Shown in pieces: positions 1-9,400 of a stretch of DNA of 64,000 nucleotides. Source of the stretch: Myxococcales bacterium (GTDB lineage: Bacteria; Myxococcota_A; Polyangia; Palsa-1104; JAEUJZ01); the NCBI GenBank assembly GCA_016794365.1, contig JAEUKB010000063.1, forward strand, positions 1-64,000. Reading direction: 5' to 3'. The notes beneath the pieces are model-generated. The model had not been told where the DNA came from. It did not search any database and worked only from the letters and a program-made list of their open reading frames with translations. Position 1 is the stretch's first letter, and each line of letters opens with the position of its first letter. The position numbers and the translations under genes are program-made.

Positions 1-222
1 AGCAGAGCTGCGCGCTGCGGTCTTGGGAAGGACGATGAGGTGGGCGTAGGAATGCGCAGCGAGATCGTCGATGTCGAGGCAGGGAACAAGTGCGCTTGTG
101 CAGAGCGGACTCGCGCTGGGAAGGAGGGCTGGCTGCGAAAGGACGGTCGGCTCGGCCTTGGCAGAACCGATGCGAAGCAGCAAGCCCAGCAAAACGAGGA
201 CAAGGAGGAGACGCCGCCGCAT
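1..222 (-). CDS. Secreted protein of unknown function, N-terminal part only
   Basis: An open frame of 74 codons starts at ATG 222 on the minus strand and runs off the left edge. It begins MRRRLLLVLVLLGLLLRIG, a charged start followed by a long Leu/Val core. A plausible signal peptidase I site (SAKA before EP) lies after about residue 23. The visible mature part has two cysteines and no motif I recognise. The product is inferred to be exported to the periplasm. The gene is divergent from the truncated kinase gene to its right; the 130 bp between them hold no clear gene. Confidence 0.6.
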   Translation of the reverse strand, partial: MRRRLLLVLVLLGLLLRIGSAKAEPTVLSQPALLPSASPLCTSALVPCLDIDDLAAHSYAHLIVLPKTAARSSA

Positions 223-386
223 CGGGTCGAACCATAGGAAGACCGTCTGACAATGACAAGCCCTGTGTCTGGGTCGCTGCGTCCCTTCCTTGCGACGGCG
301 ATGGAAAGAGCCATTGGGGGAACAGAAGCAAGCTGCTGTCCGACGGGGATTGAGTTCACCGCGATCTCAAACCCAGTAACGTCTTT

Positions 387-3300
387 TTGCGTGACAGCGG
401 GCAGCCTGTGCTCGTCGATTTTGGCTTGGTGGTTGCGTACACCGGCATCGATGGTCGCGAGGTCCTGCAAGTCGATTCGACCCTGGGCGGAACCATCGCG
501 TATATGGCCCCCGAGCAGCTACACGGCGAGCCGGTCGATGCCCGAGCCGATCTGTTTGCACTCGGCTGCATCTTGTATGAAGCCCTGACTGGACGACTTC
601 CGTTTTCATCCAGCATCCAGACCCGGCTTGCCGAAGACTTCGCACCGCCACCTCGTCCCTCGCTCCTCTCTGCTGCGGTGGAGCCCTGGCTGGATCGGCT
701 GGTCCTTCAGCTCATCGCGGCGGATCGTCGCGATCGCATTGGACACGCCTCGGATGTCATGTTGGCGCTGTCTCAGCAGTCGAAAAAGGTGCGCGCGCGT
801 CCAGACTCGCAGTCCGGTTCGGCGAAAAGCTATCTGTATCGTCCGCGCTTTACCGGTCGCGACGAGCTGCTGACCACTCTCACCGATCGCGCTCGACAGC
901 TGGCCAAGGAACCAGGCGAAGTGCTCCTGCTCAGCGGAGAGAGCGGCAGCGGCAAGACCCGACTGCTCAGCGAGCTGGTGCGCAGAGCGACGCTGGCCAA
1001 GATCGCTGTCGTTGCGAGTGACTGCCCACCGCTGGATGTGACCACCGATCCCAAGCGCGTGGTCCACCAAGGTCCGCTGTTTCCGCTGCGTCCCTGTCTG
1101 CTTCAGATCTCGGACTTGTGTCGAACCCATGGCGTCGGATCCATTGCTGGGCTCAGCCCTCGGCACCTTGCGGTCCTTTCGACGATTGAGCCCGCGCTGG
1201 CAGAGCTACCCGAAGTCGCGGCGCTGCCCGATGCCAAGCCGCTCGCTGTCGAGGCCGTCAAGCATCAGGTCTTGTCCGCTGCGGTCGAAGCGATTGTGGC
1301 GCTGGCAAACCGGGCACCGCTGCTGCTCTTGTTTGACGATCTTCAGTGGGCCGACGAGCTGACCATGGAGCTGCTCGTGTACTTGGCCAAAGAAGTGGTC
1401 GGAACGTCGTCGCTGCTCATCATCGGTGGCTTTCGCACGGAAGAGACAACCCCCGCGCTGCGCACACTGCTGCAAACGGACCAGGTTCGACACACGCCGC
1501 TCTCTCGGCTGGATCTGGATGCCGTTGGGACGCTGATCGCGGACATGCTGGCGGTTCCTGTGCCACCGATGGATCTGGTTCAGTTTGTCGCCGAGCAGTC
1601 CGCCGGAAATCCCTTCTTTGTGTCCGCATACCTTCACACCATCGTTGATGAAGGGCTCCTGCGACGCAATCGCTACGGAGAGTGGGCGCTTGGCGATGCA
1701 ACCGACACAAGCCAAGTGGCAGAACCTTGGACGGCCCGGCTCCAGCGGCTGGAGCTGCCACGGACCCTGCGCGCGGTGGTGGCGCGGCGTCTGCACGGGC
1801 TCGGTACTGAACAAGCTGAGCTGGTCACCATCGCTGCGCTGCTCGGACGAGAGTTTCAACCGGAGCTGCTCGGTGAGCTGTGCGCCAAGAGCCAGTCCGC
1901 CCTGGCCGATGCCCTCAACGATGCGCTCCGTCGCCAGATCTTCGAGACAGCGGACGCTGGACGCTATCGCTTTTCACACGACAAGCTGCGCGAAGCGGCA
2001 TACGACTCGCTGTCCACGGAACGCAAGCAGACGCTTCATCGCGCCGCCGCGCTGGCGATGGAACGACGCGGGGTCAAGACCACCGAGCTGGCCGAGCTGG
2101 CCAATCACTTTTCCAAGGCCGACCTTGCGGACAAAGCGATCGAGTATCTCCGCCGGGCCGCCGAGCAAGCGCTGGCAGCAGGAGCCCACAAGCAAGCGGC
2201 CCCGCTGCTAGAGCGAGCGTTTGAGCATGCCAAGCATCCCCAGGCCCACCTGACGATCGCGGCCCGAGCCAAGCTGCATCGACTGTATGCGGACGCGCTG
2301 TTTGGAACCGGCGAAAGTGACGGCAGCGCAATCCATGCGGAAGCGGCGCTGCATGACCTGGGCGTCGTGCTCCCCTCGTCCACGCTCGGCTGGATCGTGC
2401 TCTTCATTGCGCAGTGCATCGAGCAGCTTGTGCGGATCAACAAAGCCAAGTCAGCGGCTGTCGTTCCTTCCGACGAAGCACGCAGCCTGGAGCTGGCACA
2501 AGCCGCCGGGCGACTGTCTTCTGCGTACTTTTCCGCGCATCAGCCGCAGCTCCAGCTGATGACCGCGACCTTTTTGGCGGCCAACCTGGCGGATCGCGCG
2601 GGTCCGCACGGAGCCCGGGCCCTCCCTTATTCGATCCTCGGCTGCACCACCGGCTTTTTGCGGATGAATCGGCTGTCCAAGCTGTACTTTCAGCGCGCGC
2701 GCCAAGATGCCCAGGATCGAGCAGATGTCGCAGCAAACGTGATCATCGCGATCCAAGAAACGGCGCTTTGTCAGGGAATGGCACGCTGGACGGAGCTTGT
2801 CGCGATCCATGCACCGGCGTCTCAGATTGCGCAGCAAGTCGATGATCAGCTGGCGTTTGGAGCGCTCCAGCTCATTCGCAGCGGTGCAGAGCTGCTCACC
2901 GGGGATCTGCCAGCCGCCGAGCAGCGCCTACGCGAGATTGTCCATGGTGCAGAGCGGAGCGGCGCACGTCTGAATCACGGCTGGGCAGTCGCCCTGCTGG
3001 GCATTGCAGCCCTGTGGAAAAAGCGCAGTCGCGAAGCGCAAGAGCTGGCCAAGGCGGCCCGCAAAGACTTTTCCAATGATCGCAGCAGTGCCGTAGCCAA
3101 TGCGCTTGCGGTGGAAGCCATGGCGCACCTGCTCCTGGGTGATCGCGAGCAAGCCTTTGCCCAAGCGGAAGCGGCGCAGCAAGCGCTCGCACGCAGTCCC
3201 GTGCTGTTCCAGATGTGGCCCGCTTGTGAGCTGCTCTGTACGACACTCCTTTCGCTGTGGGAACACGCGCTCGTCCAGCGTTCCCCACAAGAGCCACGGC

Positions 3301-3638
3301 TGCGCGCGGCTGCACTGTCCGCTTGTCGCTCAGCGCGTGCGCTCGCCAGTCTCTGTCCGATTGGTCAGCCCATGTCGCTGCGTGCCTGGGGAACGGTTGC
3401 GCGAATCCTGGGTCAGACAAAGCGTGCGCGCACGCGGCTGGACGCATCGGTGTTCCATGCAGAGCGACTCGGCATGCCGATAGAGCTTGCGCAGTCCTGC
3501 ATCGAGCTGGGACGCGCGCTGCCCGATGACCCAGGACGCAAAGAGCAAGTGCTACAGCGCGCTCGCAACCTCTCGACTGAGCTAGGATGCAGCCTGTTTG
3601 CCGAGCAGGCCGCCGCGCTGCTCACCGAAACATCGTAG
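387..3638 (+). CDS. 5'-truncated Ser/Thr kinase with AAA ATPase and TPR-like region (probably a broken gene)
   Basis: The protein reads as the C-terminal lobe of a Hanks-type Ser/Thr kinase: HRDLKPSN at 357-380, then DFG and the APE motif (MAPEQ). An AAA_16-type ATPase follows (SGESGSGKT Walker A near residue 190, LLLLFDDLQWAD Walker B), then a long alpha-helical, TPR-like region. This is the PknK-like layout common in Myxococcota signalling. Homology begins at 354 directly after an in-frame TGA at 351-353. The N-lobe (glycine loop, VAIK lysine, alpha-C helix) is absent from all frames upstream. The first usable starts are TTG 387 or GTG 408, both after the HRD motif, so a product would lack ATP binding by the kinase. 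The AAA and TPR parts look intact for about 950 residues. It could be a decayed gene or a kinase-less ATPase regulator. The cyclase gene follows 14 bp later. Confidence 0.75.
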   Translation: MRDSGQPVLVDFGLVVAYTGIDGREVLQVDSTLGGTIAYMAPEQLHGEPVDARADLFALGCILYEALTGRLPFSSSIQTRLAEDFAPPPRPSLLSAAVEPWLDRLVLQLIAADRRDRIGHASDVMLALSQQSKKVRARPDSQSGSAKSYLYRPRFTGRDELLTTLTDRARQLAKEPGEVLLLSGESGSGKTRLLSELVRRATLAKIAVVASDCPPLDVTTDPKRVVHQGPLFPLRPCLLQISDLCRTHGVGSIAGLSPRHLAVLSTIEPALAELPEVAALPDAKPLAVEAVKHQVLSAAVEAIVALANRAPLLLLFDDLQWADELTMELLVYLAKEVVGTSSLLIIGGFRTEETTPALRTLLQTDQVRHTPLSRLDLDAVGTLIADMLAVPVPPMDLVQFVAEQSAGNPFFVSAYLHTIVDEGLLRRNRYGEWALGDATDTSQVAEPWTARLQRLELPRTLRAVVARRLHGLGTEQAELVTIAALLGREFQPELLGELCAKSQSALADALNDALRRQIFETADAGRYRFSHDKLREAAYDSLSTERKQTLHRAAALAMERRGVKTTELAELANHFSKADLADKAIEYLRRAAEQALAAGAHKQAAPLLERAFEHAKHPQAHLTIAARAKLHRLYADALFGTGESDGSAIHAEAALHDLGVVLPSSTLGWIVLFIAQCIEQLVRINKAKSAAVVPSDEARSLELAQAAGRLSSAYFSAHQPQLQLMTATFLAANLADRAGPHGARALPYSILGCTTGFLRMNRLSKLYFQRARQDAQDRADVAANVIIAIQETALCQGMARWTELVAIHAPASQIAQQVDDQLAFGALQLIRSGAELLTGDLPAAEQRLREIVHGAERSGARLNHGWAVALLGIAALWKKRSREAQELAKAARKDFSNDRSSAVANALAVEAMAHLLLGDREQAFAQAEAAQQALARSPVLFQMWPACELLCTTLLSLWEHALVQRSPQEPRLRAAALSACRSARALASLCPIGQPMSLRAWGTVARILGQTKRARTRLDASVFHAERLGMPIELAQSCIELGRALPDDPGRKEQVLQRARNLSTELGCSLFAEQAAALLTETS

Positions 3639-3652
3639 CCAAAGAGAGAGCC

Positions 3653-5500
3653 ATGAACCCCGACGCGCAGAGCGAGCTTGATCGAGCCATTTCGCGGGCC
3701 CAGCAAGGAATCTTTGCCAAGCAGTCTCCCGATGGAGCATGGCGCAGCGCCGACGTAGCGGGGCCACCCACCACAGGCTGGGCACTTGTGGCGCTTGGTT
3801 ATCTCGGGGTCGCCGAGCAGTTCGATGTCGCTGGAGCCGTGCGCTTCCTGCTGTTTCGCCAGCTTCCCGATGGCTCGTTTCCTGACTATCCCGGCGATGA
3901 AACCGGATCCCTGGCCGCGACCGCCGCTTGTTATGCCGGTCTGTACGCAGTGGGAACCGATCCCAACCTCCCTGCGATGCAGCGCGCCTGGGCCGTTATC
4001 AATCGCAAGGGCGGCTTTTCCGCAACCGATCCGGTCACCCAGACGTTTGTCGCGGCAGCGGGCCTTATCTCTCCGATGGCGCTCCTAGATGTGCCGATGG
4101 GCTGGATGCTGATTCCAGGGATTCGGCTGCTGATTGGACAGCGCATCAACACCGCGTTTCAGCTCATCCTGAGCGCGCTGCCAGGCCTGATTCGCGGCCT
4201 GCGCGAGCGTCGCGCCGTGCCCGTTCCCGCCGACAACCTGTGCGCGTGGATGGAGCGCGAAAACCTCATCCGTTATCTCAAGAGCGTCCAAGATCCATCG
4301 GGCAACTGGCTCGGAACCCTGTTTCACACCACGCTGTGCGCGATGACGCTGTATGCGCTGGGGCTGCCACGCAACGATCCAGCCATCACCCGCGCGCTCG
4401 CCTATGTTCCCAAGTGGCGCTACGACCTGCCAGCGCTGCCCGGTCAAGAACGGATGTGGAGCTTTGTGCCCTACAACTCCGAGACCTGGGACACCGCGCT
4501 GTGTGTCTCGGCCCTGGTTCACAGCGGCATGGCCCCAGACGATGTCCGCATCGGTCGCGGCGTGGCGTATATGCTCTCGACGCAGGGCAAGCTGCCCGAG
4601 CCGCGAGAGTGGCAGAATCCCCCCTGCGGCGCACCACGCTCAGGCGGCTGGGCCTTTGAGGAATCGAACACCTACAACCTCGACTGCGACTCAACCTCGC
4701 AGGTGCTGCGCGCGCTGGCCTATACCAGCACGCTGTCGTCGGTCCCAGAAGCGACCCAGGAAGGCCTGGCGTGGCTCGCAGGCATGCAGAACCCAGACGG
4801 TGGCTGGCCTTCCTTTACCTACGGACAAGCCAGCAAGCCCGCCGGACCGTTTCCGCTCGGAACCTTTGTGCCCAAAGACGCGCTGCTCGACATCCTGAGC
4901 ATGGTCGGAAGCGCGTTTCTCACGTTTGGAGATCCCGCCACTGAAGATCTGACGGGTCGGGTTCTGCAAGCGCTGGGAAAGCTGGGCCATCGCCTGCCCG
5001 ATCCGAGGATCGAAAAAGGTGTCGCTTTTGTCCGGTCCCAGATCTTCGATAACGGTGTCTGGTGGGGCCGCTGGGAATGCAACTTCATCCCAAGCTCTGC
5101 CTACATCCTGCTTGGGCTCGCAGCCGTGGGCGAAGACGTATCCGCCCCGTATATCCGCCGCGCGGTGGCCTGGATCGAAGCCCATCAAAACGAAGACGGC
5201 GGCTTTGGCGAATCCATCGACTCTTACGGGAACCTGGCCTACGCCGGAATCGGACAGAGCAACCCGTATGTCACCGGCCTGGTGGTATCCGCCCTCCTAG
5301 CGGTCGGAGGCACAGCCACGATCATCGACAACGCCGTACGGTTTCTCCTGACCACGCAGCGCGCAGACGGACTGTGGCCCGGGATGGGCTATACGCTCGT
5401 CATGAATGCGCCGGTGCCGTTTTACAAGATTCCGACCGATGTCTGGACGGCACCGCTGGAAGCACTCGCGGACTATCGAACCCGAGGCGGCGGCGTATAA
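3653..5500 (+). CDS. Class II terpene cyclase of the squalene-hopene/oxidosqualene cyclase family
   Basis: The 615-residue product is near the usual squalene-hopene cyclase length. It has repeated QW-type motifs across the chain (SPDGAW, LPDGSFPD, QDPSGNW, QNPDGGWPSF, QNEDGGFGES, QRADGLWPG), which brace the alpha/alpha barrels of this family. The catalytic acid motif reads D344-C-D346-S-T. The middle proton-donating Asp is kept but the last Asp of DxDD is replaced by Ser, so substrate and product should not be assumed to be squalene and hopene. The ATG at 3653 follows an AAAGAGAG purine run, 14 bp after the kinase gene. The 3' end overlaps the convergent flavoenzyme gene by 28 bp. With the two flavoenzymes it suggests a polycyclic isoprenoid pathway at the membrane. 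Confidence 0.85.
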   Translation: MNPDAQSELDRAISRAQQGIFAKQSPDGAWRSADVAGPPTTGWALVALGYLGVAEQFDVAGAVRFLLFRQLPDGSFPDYPGDETGSLAATAACYAGLYAVGTDPNLPAMQRAWAVINRKGGFSATDPVTQTFVAAAGLISPMALLDVPMGWMLIPGIRLLIGQRINTAFQLILSALPGLIRGLRERRAVPVPADNLCAWMERENLIRYLKSVQDPSGNWLGTLFHTTLCAMTLYALGLPRNDPAITRALAYVPKWRYDLPALPGQERMWSFVPYNSETWDTALCVSALVHSGMAPDDVRIGRGVAYMLSTQGKLPEPREWQNPPCGAPRSGGWAFEESNTYNLDCDSTSQVLRALAYTSTLSSVPEATQEGLAWLAGMQNPDGGWPSFTYGQASKPAGPFPLGTFVPKDALLDILSMVGSAFLTFGDPATEDLTGRVLQALGKLGHRLPDPRIEKGVAFVRSQIFDNGVWWGRWECNFIPSSAYILLGLAAVGEDVSAPYIRRAVAWIEAHQNEDGGFGESIDSYGNLAYAGIGQSNPYVTGLVVSALLAVGGTATIIDNAVRFLLTTQRADGLWPGMGYTLVMNAPVPFYKIPTDVWTAPLEALADYRTRGGGV

Positions 5501-7161
5501 GAAGTAAATCCCCAGCAGCCAAGCGACGGCAGCCCGCAGCGATACAGCACCGCATCCAGCGCGCGCAGCGGCAGCGAAAAAAGCGGCTGCTCGGTCCGAT
5601 ACACCTGGCAGCGCTTCGCCGTGGACCCGGCAGCATCCAGGATCGCGTTGGCGGCTTCCCGCGCGACCTGATTGGTGCCTTCTGCCGAAGCAAAGTCCAT
5701 GCAGTGTCGCATCCACTCGGACGCCATAAACAGGTTCGGAATCTCGGTCTTCGCCATCGGTCGCGAGCTCCAAGCGCCGCACGTCGTAATAAACAGGCTC
5801 TCTCGGTTTTCATCCTGACCCTCGTCTCCGCGCGGAAACACGATGTCTGGATCGATGAACCAAGACTCCACATCGCTGGGCTGGATGCCTTCGCCGTGTT
5901 TGGCCAGGCTCAGGTTGAGCTGCGCCAGCACCTCTTCATAGATCTCTTGCGGGCTGCACTGCTTGGCGGGCTTGTGATGCACCACACCCGGTGTATCCCA
6001 GTCGGAAATGATCACCGAAAACGCCTCGCGAGAGCGTCCGTTGCCATACGCCGACCAGTCAAAGTCCGGCCAAAACTGCGCCTGCGACACCGAGGTCAGC
6101 GCCCACGCCGAGTCCGCATACCCAACGTGACCGCACACAAGCGGAAGCTGCCGGTTCAAAAAGAGCTGCACGCCGTTCATCCAGCCGCTCGCCAGCTCGC
6201 CAATTCGCGCCAACGACGGAGCCGCCCGCCGAATGTCTGCCGTCAGCTTGTGAACCGCGACATGCAGCGGCAGCGCACAGACGTAATAGTCCGCCACCAC
6301 CTTGTGAACCGTGCCCGCTTCTTCCACCAGCGCCGAGGTGATCTTTCGTCCGTCGCACTGAAACGCCACAAGCTGCGCGGGCATGCGCAGATCTCCGCCC
6401 AGCTTCTGAAGCTGCGTCACCCACGGCTCGACCCAGTACGCTTGCTCGGGACCGTCTAACAAGCGGTCGATCGTGCGGCCCGGAAAAAATCCGTAGCTGA
6501 ACATCTGGATCATCGCGTCGCCCAGCGTGCGCGTGCTGGCCTCTTCGGGACGCACCGCCACCAGCGCCAGCGCAGGCAGCCGCCCGATGAGCGCTTGGTA
6601 CTCCGGCGACATCCGCTCCGCTTCGACAAAGTCCCACCAGCTCACTTCGTCAAACTCGGTGATCCGTCGCTCGCGACAGGTGCCCAAAAACGCCAGCGCC
6701 CGCCCGATGAAGAACGCCATCTCTTGCGGCGGAATCTTGTACATCAGCACGCGAAAGGCATGCAGCGCTTCCAGCAGCCACTTCAGCGAAAAGTGAAACG
6801 CCGCCGGAATCTTCGTCGAGGGATCCTCTTGCCGCGCCAGCAGCTCTGCGTCCCCTGCCACCACATGCTCAAACACGCTCTTTCCATCGAGCGAAGGGAT
6901 CCGCTTCATCGTGTCCGGCAGGTTTTTGTAAAAGCCCGGAAAGAAGTGAAAACCGTGCTGTCCCGGCAGATCGTCCCGTCCTTGCGTGCCGCTGTCCGGA
7001 ACCGGCATGCCGCGAACCTTTCCGCCCCAGTGGCACTTTTCGTACACCGTGACGGAAAATCCGCGCGCTAGTAGCTCTTGCGCTACCGAGAGTCCACCGA
7101 CTCCACCGCCAAAGATCGCGACACGAGGAGTTCCCGAAGATCCGGATGTGGGCTGCGACAT
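5473..7161 (-). CDS. FAD-dependent oxidoreductase, phytoene desaturase/amine oxidase superfamily
   Basis: The 562-residue product opens with an FAD-binding Rossmann motif (IFGGGVGGLSVAQELLARG, then VYEK), typical of phytoene desaturase and hydroxysqualene dehydroxylase-like enzymes. The segment HGFHFFPGFYKNLPDTMKRIP is the kind of second conserved block seen in carotenoid and squalene oxidoreductases. A C-terminal FAD-contacting segment (NLFMASEW, then a region rich in small residues) is present. I placed the start at ATG 7161 (MSQPTSG) because the FAD motif begins about 14 residues later; residues read upstream of it look non-coding. It lies 53 bp downstream of the monooxygenase gene on the same strand and converges on the cyclase gene. 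The likely substrate is an isoprenoid, but that is inference from context. Confidence 0.8.
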   Translation of the reverse strand: MSQPTSGSSGTPRVAIFGGGVGGLSVAQELLARGFSVTVYEKCHWGGKVRGMPVPDSGTQGRDDLPGQHGFHFFPGFYKNLPDTMKRIPSLDGKSVFEHVVAGDAELLARQEDPSTKIPAAFHFSLKWLLEALHAFRVLMYKIPPQEMAFFIGRALAFLGTCRERRITEFDEVSWWDFVEAERMSPEYQALIGRLPALALVAVRPEEASTRTLGDAMIQMFSYGFFPGRTIDRLLDGPEQAYWVEPWVTQLQKLGGDLRMPAQLVAFQCDGRKITSALVEEAGTVHKVVADYYVCALPLHVAVHKLTADIRRAAPSLARIGELASGWMNGVQLFLNRQLPLVCGHVGYADSAWALTSVSQAQFWPDFDWSAYGNGRSREAFSVIISDWDTPGVVHHKPAKQCSPQEIYEEVLAQLNLSLAKHGEGIQPSDVESWFIDPDIVFPRGDEGQDENRESLFITTCGAWSSRPMAKTEIPNLFMASEWMRHCMDFASAEGTNQVAREAANAILDAAGSTAKRCQVYRTEQPLFSLPLRALDAVLYRCGLPSLGCWGFTSYTPPPRVR

Positions 7162-7214
7162 CGCTTCATCATGGACCACCGCACACCCCGGATTCAACAC
7201 AGCATGAAGCCGTG

Positions 7215-8663
7215 TCACTGCGTCTCGAAGTCCGCCAGGTTGATGTGGCGCGTACGACGGCGATACTCGCGCGCGGGGCCCGGCCAGTTGTTGGTCTGCA
7301 CGCCCGTACCGCTCTGATACCAGCTTGCGCAGCCCGCCGCCCACACGCTCGCCGCCAGCCGCGTATCCAGCTCCGCTTGGAAGCGCTGCGTCGGGGCGGA
7401 CTGTACATCCAGGACGCGGACTGCACCTGTGCGCAGCACCTCAATCGCCGAAAGGACGTACTGCGCCTGCGCTTCCAGCATGTACAGCACCGAGTTGTGC
7501 CCCAGGTTGGTGTTCGGACCGTACAGCATAAAAAAGTTCGGAAAGCGCGGCACGCAGATCCCAAGGTACGTACCGCTGCCCGCGCGCAACCACGCCCGCA
7601 GCTCGGTTCCTTGTCGCCCGACAATGTGCATCGGAGCCAGCAGCTCACTCGCGGCAAAGCCCGTTCCATAGATGATCACGTCCACTTCGTGAAGCTGACC
7701 ATCTTGGGTCCGCAGACCGGCTGCACAGGCCGACGCAATCCGCGAAGTCACCACCGACACATGCGGCTTTTGCACCGCCGGATAGTAGTCATTCGAGATC
7801 AAGATCCGCTTACAGCCCGCTGGATAGTCCGGCAAAAGCAGCTTGCGCAGGCGCTCATCGGAAACGCTCTGTCTCAGGTTTCGCTCGCACAGCCACTGCG
7901 CCACCCGATTCATCACGCTGCCACGTCGCAGTCCGCTATGCCCTAGCTCGAAGTAGGCAAACAGACAGTGCCGCCGAATCGCCTGCACAAACGGAAACCA
8001 CTTGTAGACACGCTGCTCGATGCGACCAAGCTGCCGATCCGGCTTGGGCATGATCCACGGCGGCGAGCGCTGAAAAATCGACAGCGTCTTGGCCTGTGCA
8101 GCAACCGGCGGCACAAACTGAATCGCGCTGGCTCCCGTGCCAATCACCGCCACCCGCCGCTGCGTCAGCGAGACATCGTGCCGCCAGCGCGCCGAGTGAA
8201 ACGTCGGTCCCGCAAAGTCCGCCAGGCCCGCGATGGCTGGATACGCTGGACGGCTGAGCTGCCCACAGGCCGAAATCAGGATCTGCGCCTCGATCCGCTC
8301 GCCCGCTTGGCTCTGAAGCTGCCAGCTTGCGCGCGAGGCATCAAACTCCGCAGCCGTGATCTCCACCCCGCAGCGAACGTGCGCTGACAGGCCGTACTTG
8401 GCTGCGCAGTGCTCGATGTAGTGCAAGATCTCTGGCTGCTCTGCAAACGTCCGAGACCAGTCCGGCTTGGGCTCAAACGAATACGAATACAGGTGCGCCG
8501 GAACATCGCAGGCCGCGCCGGGATAGACGTTGTCTCGCCACGTTCCGCCGATGCGATCCGCTTTTTCATAGATCGTAAAGGACGCGATCCCCGCAGCCTT
8601 CAGCCGAATCGCGATGAGCAGCCCCGCAAACCCAGACCCAATGATGGCGATGTGGAACGGCAC
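7215..8663 (-). CDS. Flavin-containing monooxygenase (Baeyer-Villiger type)
   Basis: This is a class B flavoprotein monooxygenase of about 482 residues. An N-terminal FAD site (IIGSGFAGLLIAIRL) is followed by the GGTWRDNVYPGAACDVP segment typical of Baeyer-Villiger and related monooxygenases. A second dinucleotide site for NADPH (VAVIGTGASAIQFVP) and the C-terminal YGPNTNLGHNS block are present. The family inserts one oxygen atom from O2 using NADPH, making esters from ketones or hydroxylating hydrophobic substrates. No ATG fits before the FAD motif, so GTG 8663 is the best start. It probably heads a two-gene operon with the downstream desaturase-type flavoenzyme and faces away from the carbonic anhydrase gene. 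A role in tailoring the cyclase product is plausible but unproven. Confidence 0.85.
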   Translation of the reverse strand: MPFHIAIIGSGFAGLLIAIRLKAAGIASFTIYEKADRIGGTWRDNVYPGAACDVPAHLYSYSFEPKPDWSRTFAEQPEILHYIEHCAAKYGLSAHVRCGVEITAAEFDASRASWQLQSQAGERIEAQILISACGQLSRPAYPAIAGLADFAGPTFHSARWRHDVSLTQRRVAVIGTGASAIQFVPPVAAQAKTLSIFQRSPPWIMPKPDRQLGRIEQRVYKWFPFVQAIRRHCLFAYFELGHSGLRRGSVMNRVAQWLCERNLRQSVSDERLRKLLLPDYPAGCKRILISNDYYPAVQKPHVSVVTSRIASACAAGLRTQDGQLHEVDVIIYGTGFAASELLAPMHIVGRQGTELRAWLRAGSGTYLGICVPRFPNFFMLYGPNTNLGHNSVLYMLEAQAQYVLSAIEVLRTGAVRVLDVQSAPTQRFQAELDTRLAASVWAAGCASWYQSGTGVQTNNWPGPAREYRRRTRHINLADFETQ

Positions 8664-8739
8664 GATCTGTACGCTAGCACGCCCCCGCAACAATCCCGTC
8701 GAACCGCGCGGGCGGACTGTGTTACATCGCCCCGCTGCC

Positions 8740-9372
8740 ATGCCTTCTTTGCATCACCTGCTGGAACAAAACGAGCGCTGGGCCAGCGAGATGGTCGCCC
8801 GCGATCCCGAGTGTTTTTTCCGCCTGTCCCATCAGCAAGCCCCGCAGTATCTGTGGATTGGCTGCGCCGACAGCCGCGTCCCCGCCAACCAGATCACCGG
8901 CCTGGCCCCCGGTGAGGTCTTCGTCCACCGCAACGTCGCCAACTTGGTCATTCACACCGACCTCAACATGCTGTCGGTGCTTCAGTACGCCGTCGATGCG
9001 CTGGGCATCCGCGACATCATCGTCTGTGGTCACTACGGCTGCGGAGGCGTCCGCGCCGCCCTCGAAGGCAAGCCGCTCGGGCTCATCGACAACTGGCTGC
9101 GTCACATCCAAGACCTCGCCCGCCAGAGCCGCGCCGAGCTGTCCGCCCTGCCCAGCCCAGACGCCCGCATCGCCCGGCTGTGCGAGCTAAACGTCATCGA
9201 GCAAGTGCTCCACGTTGCCGAAACCACCGTCGTCACGTCCGCCTGGGCCCGCCACCAGCCCATCACCGTTCACGGCTGGATCTACGACGTAGGCGACGGC
9301 AGAATCCGCGATCTCGGCGTCGAGCTATCCAGCCTAGACGACCTAGAGCGCCACCGCCGACCGCCTGTCTAA
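8740..9372 (+). CDS. can: Beta-class carbonic anhydrase
   Basis: The 210-residue product interconverts CO2 and bicarbonate in the cytoplasm. The zinc-site residues are all visible: C42 and D44-x-R46 in IGCADSRVP, then H98 and C101 in GHYGCGG. The Asp/Arg dyad gates zinc-bound hydroxide in type I beta enzymes. FVHRNVANLV and HGWIYDVGDGRI are also family blocks. Length matches the family. ATG 8740 (MPSLHHLLEQNERW) fits the usual N-terminus. It is transcribed away from the monooxygenase gene and ends 28 bp from the convergent SEC-C gene, so it is probably monocistronic. Confidence 0.95.
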   Translation: MPSLHHLLEQNERWASEMVARDPECFFRLSHQQAPQYLWIGCADSRVPANQITGLAPGEVFVHRNVANLVIHTDLNMLSVLQYAVDALGIRDIIVCGHYGCGGVRAALEGKPLGLIDNWLRHIQDLARQSRAELSALPSPDARIARLCELNVIEQVLHVAETTVVTSAWARHQPITVHGWIYDVGDGRIRDLGVELSSLDDLERHRRPPV

Positions 9373-9400
9373 GCACCCCGCAGCGCTTGCCCCGCGCCGT

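Noticed and set aside
1..353. Kinase N-lobe hidden in another frame through a frameshift
   Set aside because: No glycine loop or VAIK-like lysine motif in any forward frame; the minus strand codes a clear signal peptide over 1-222.
7162..7344. Longer N-terminus for the desaturase-like flavoenzyme
   Set aside because: The extra 61 residues overlap the end of the upstream monooxygenase gene, look like frame shadow and precede a normal start at 7161.
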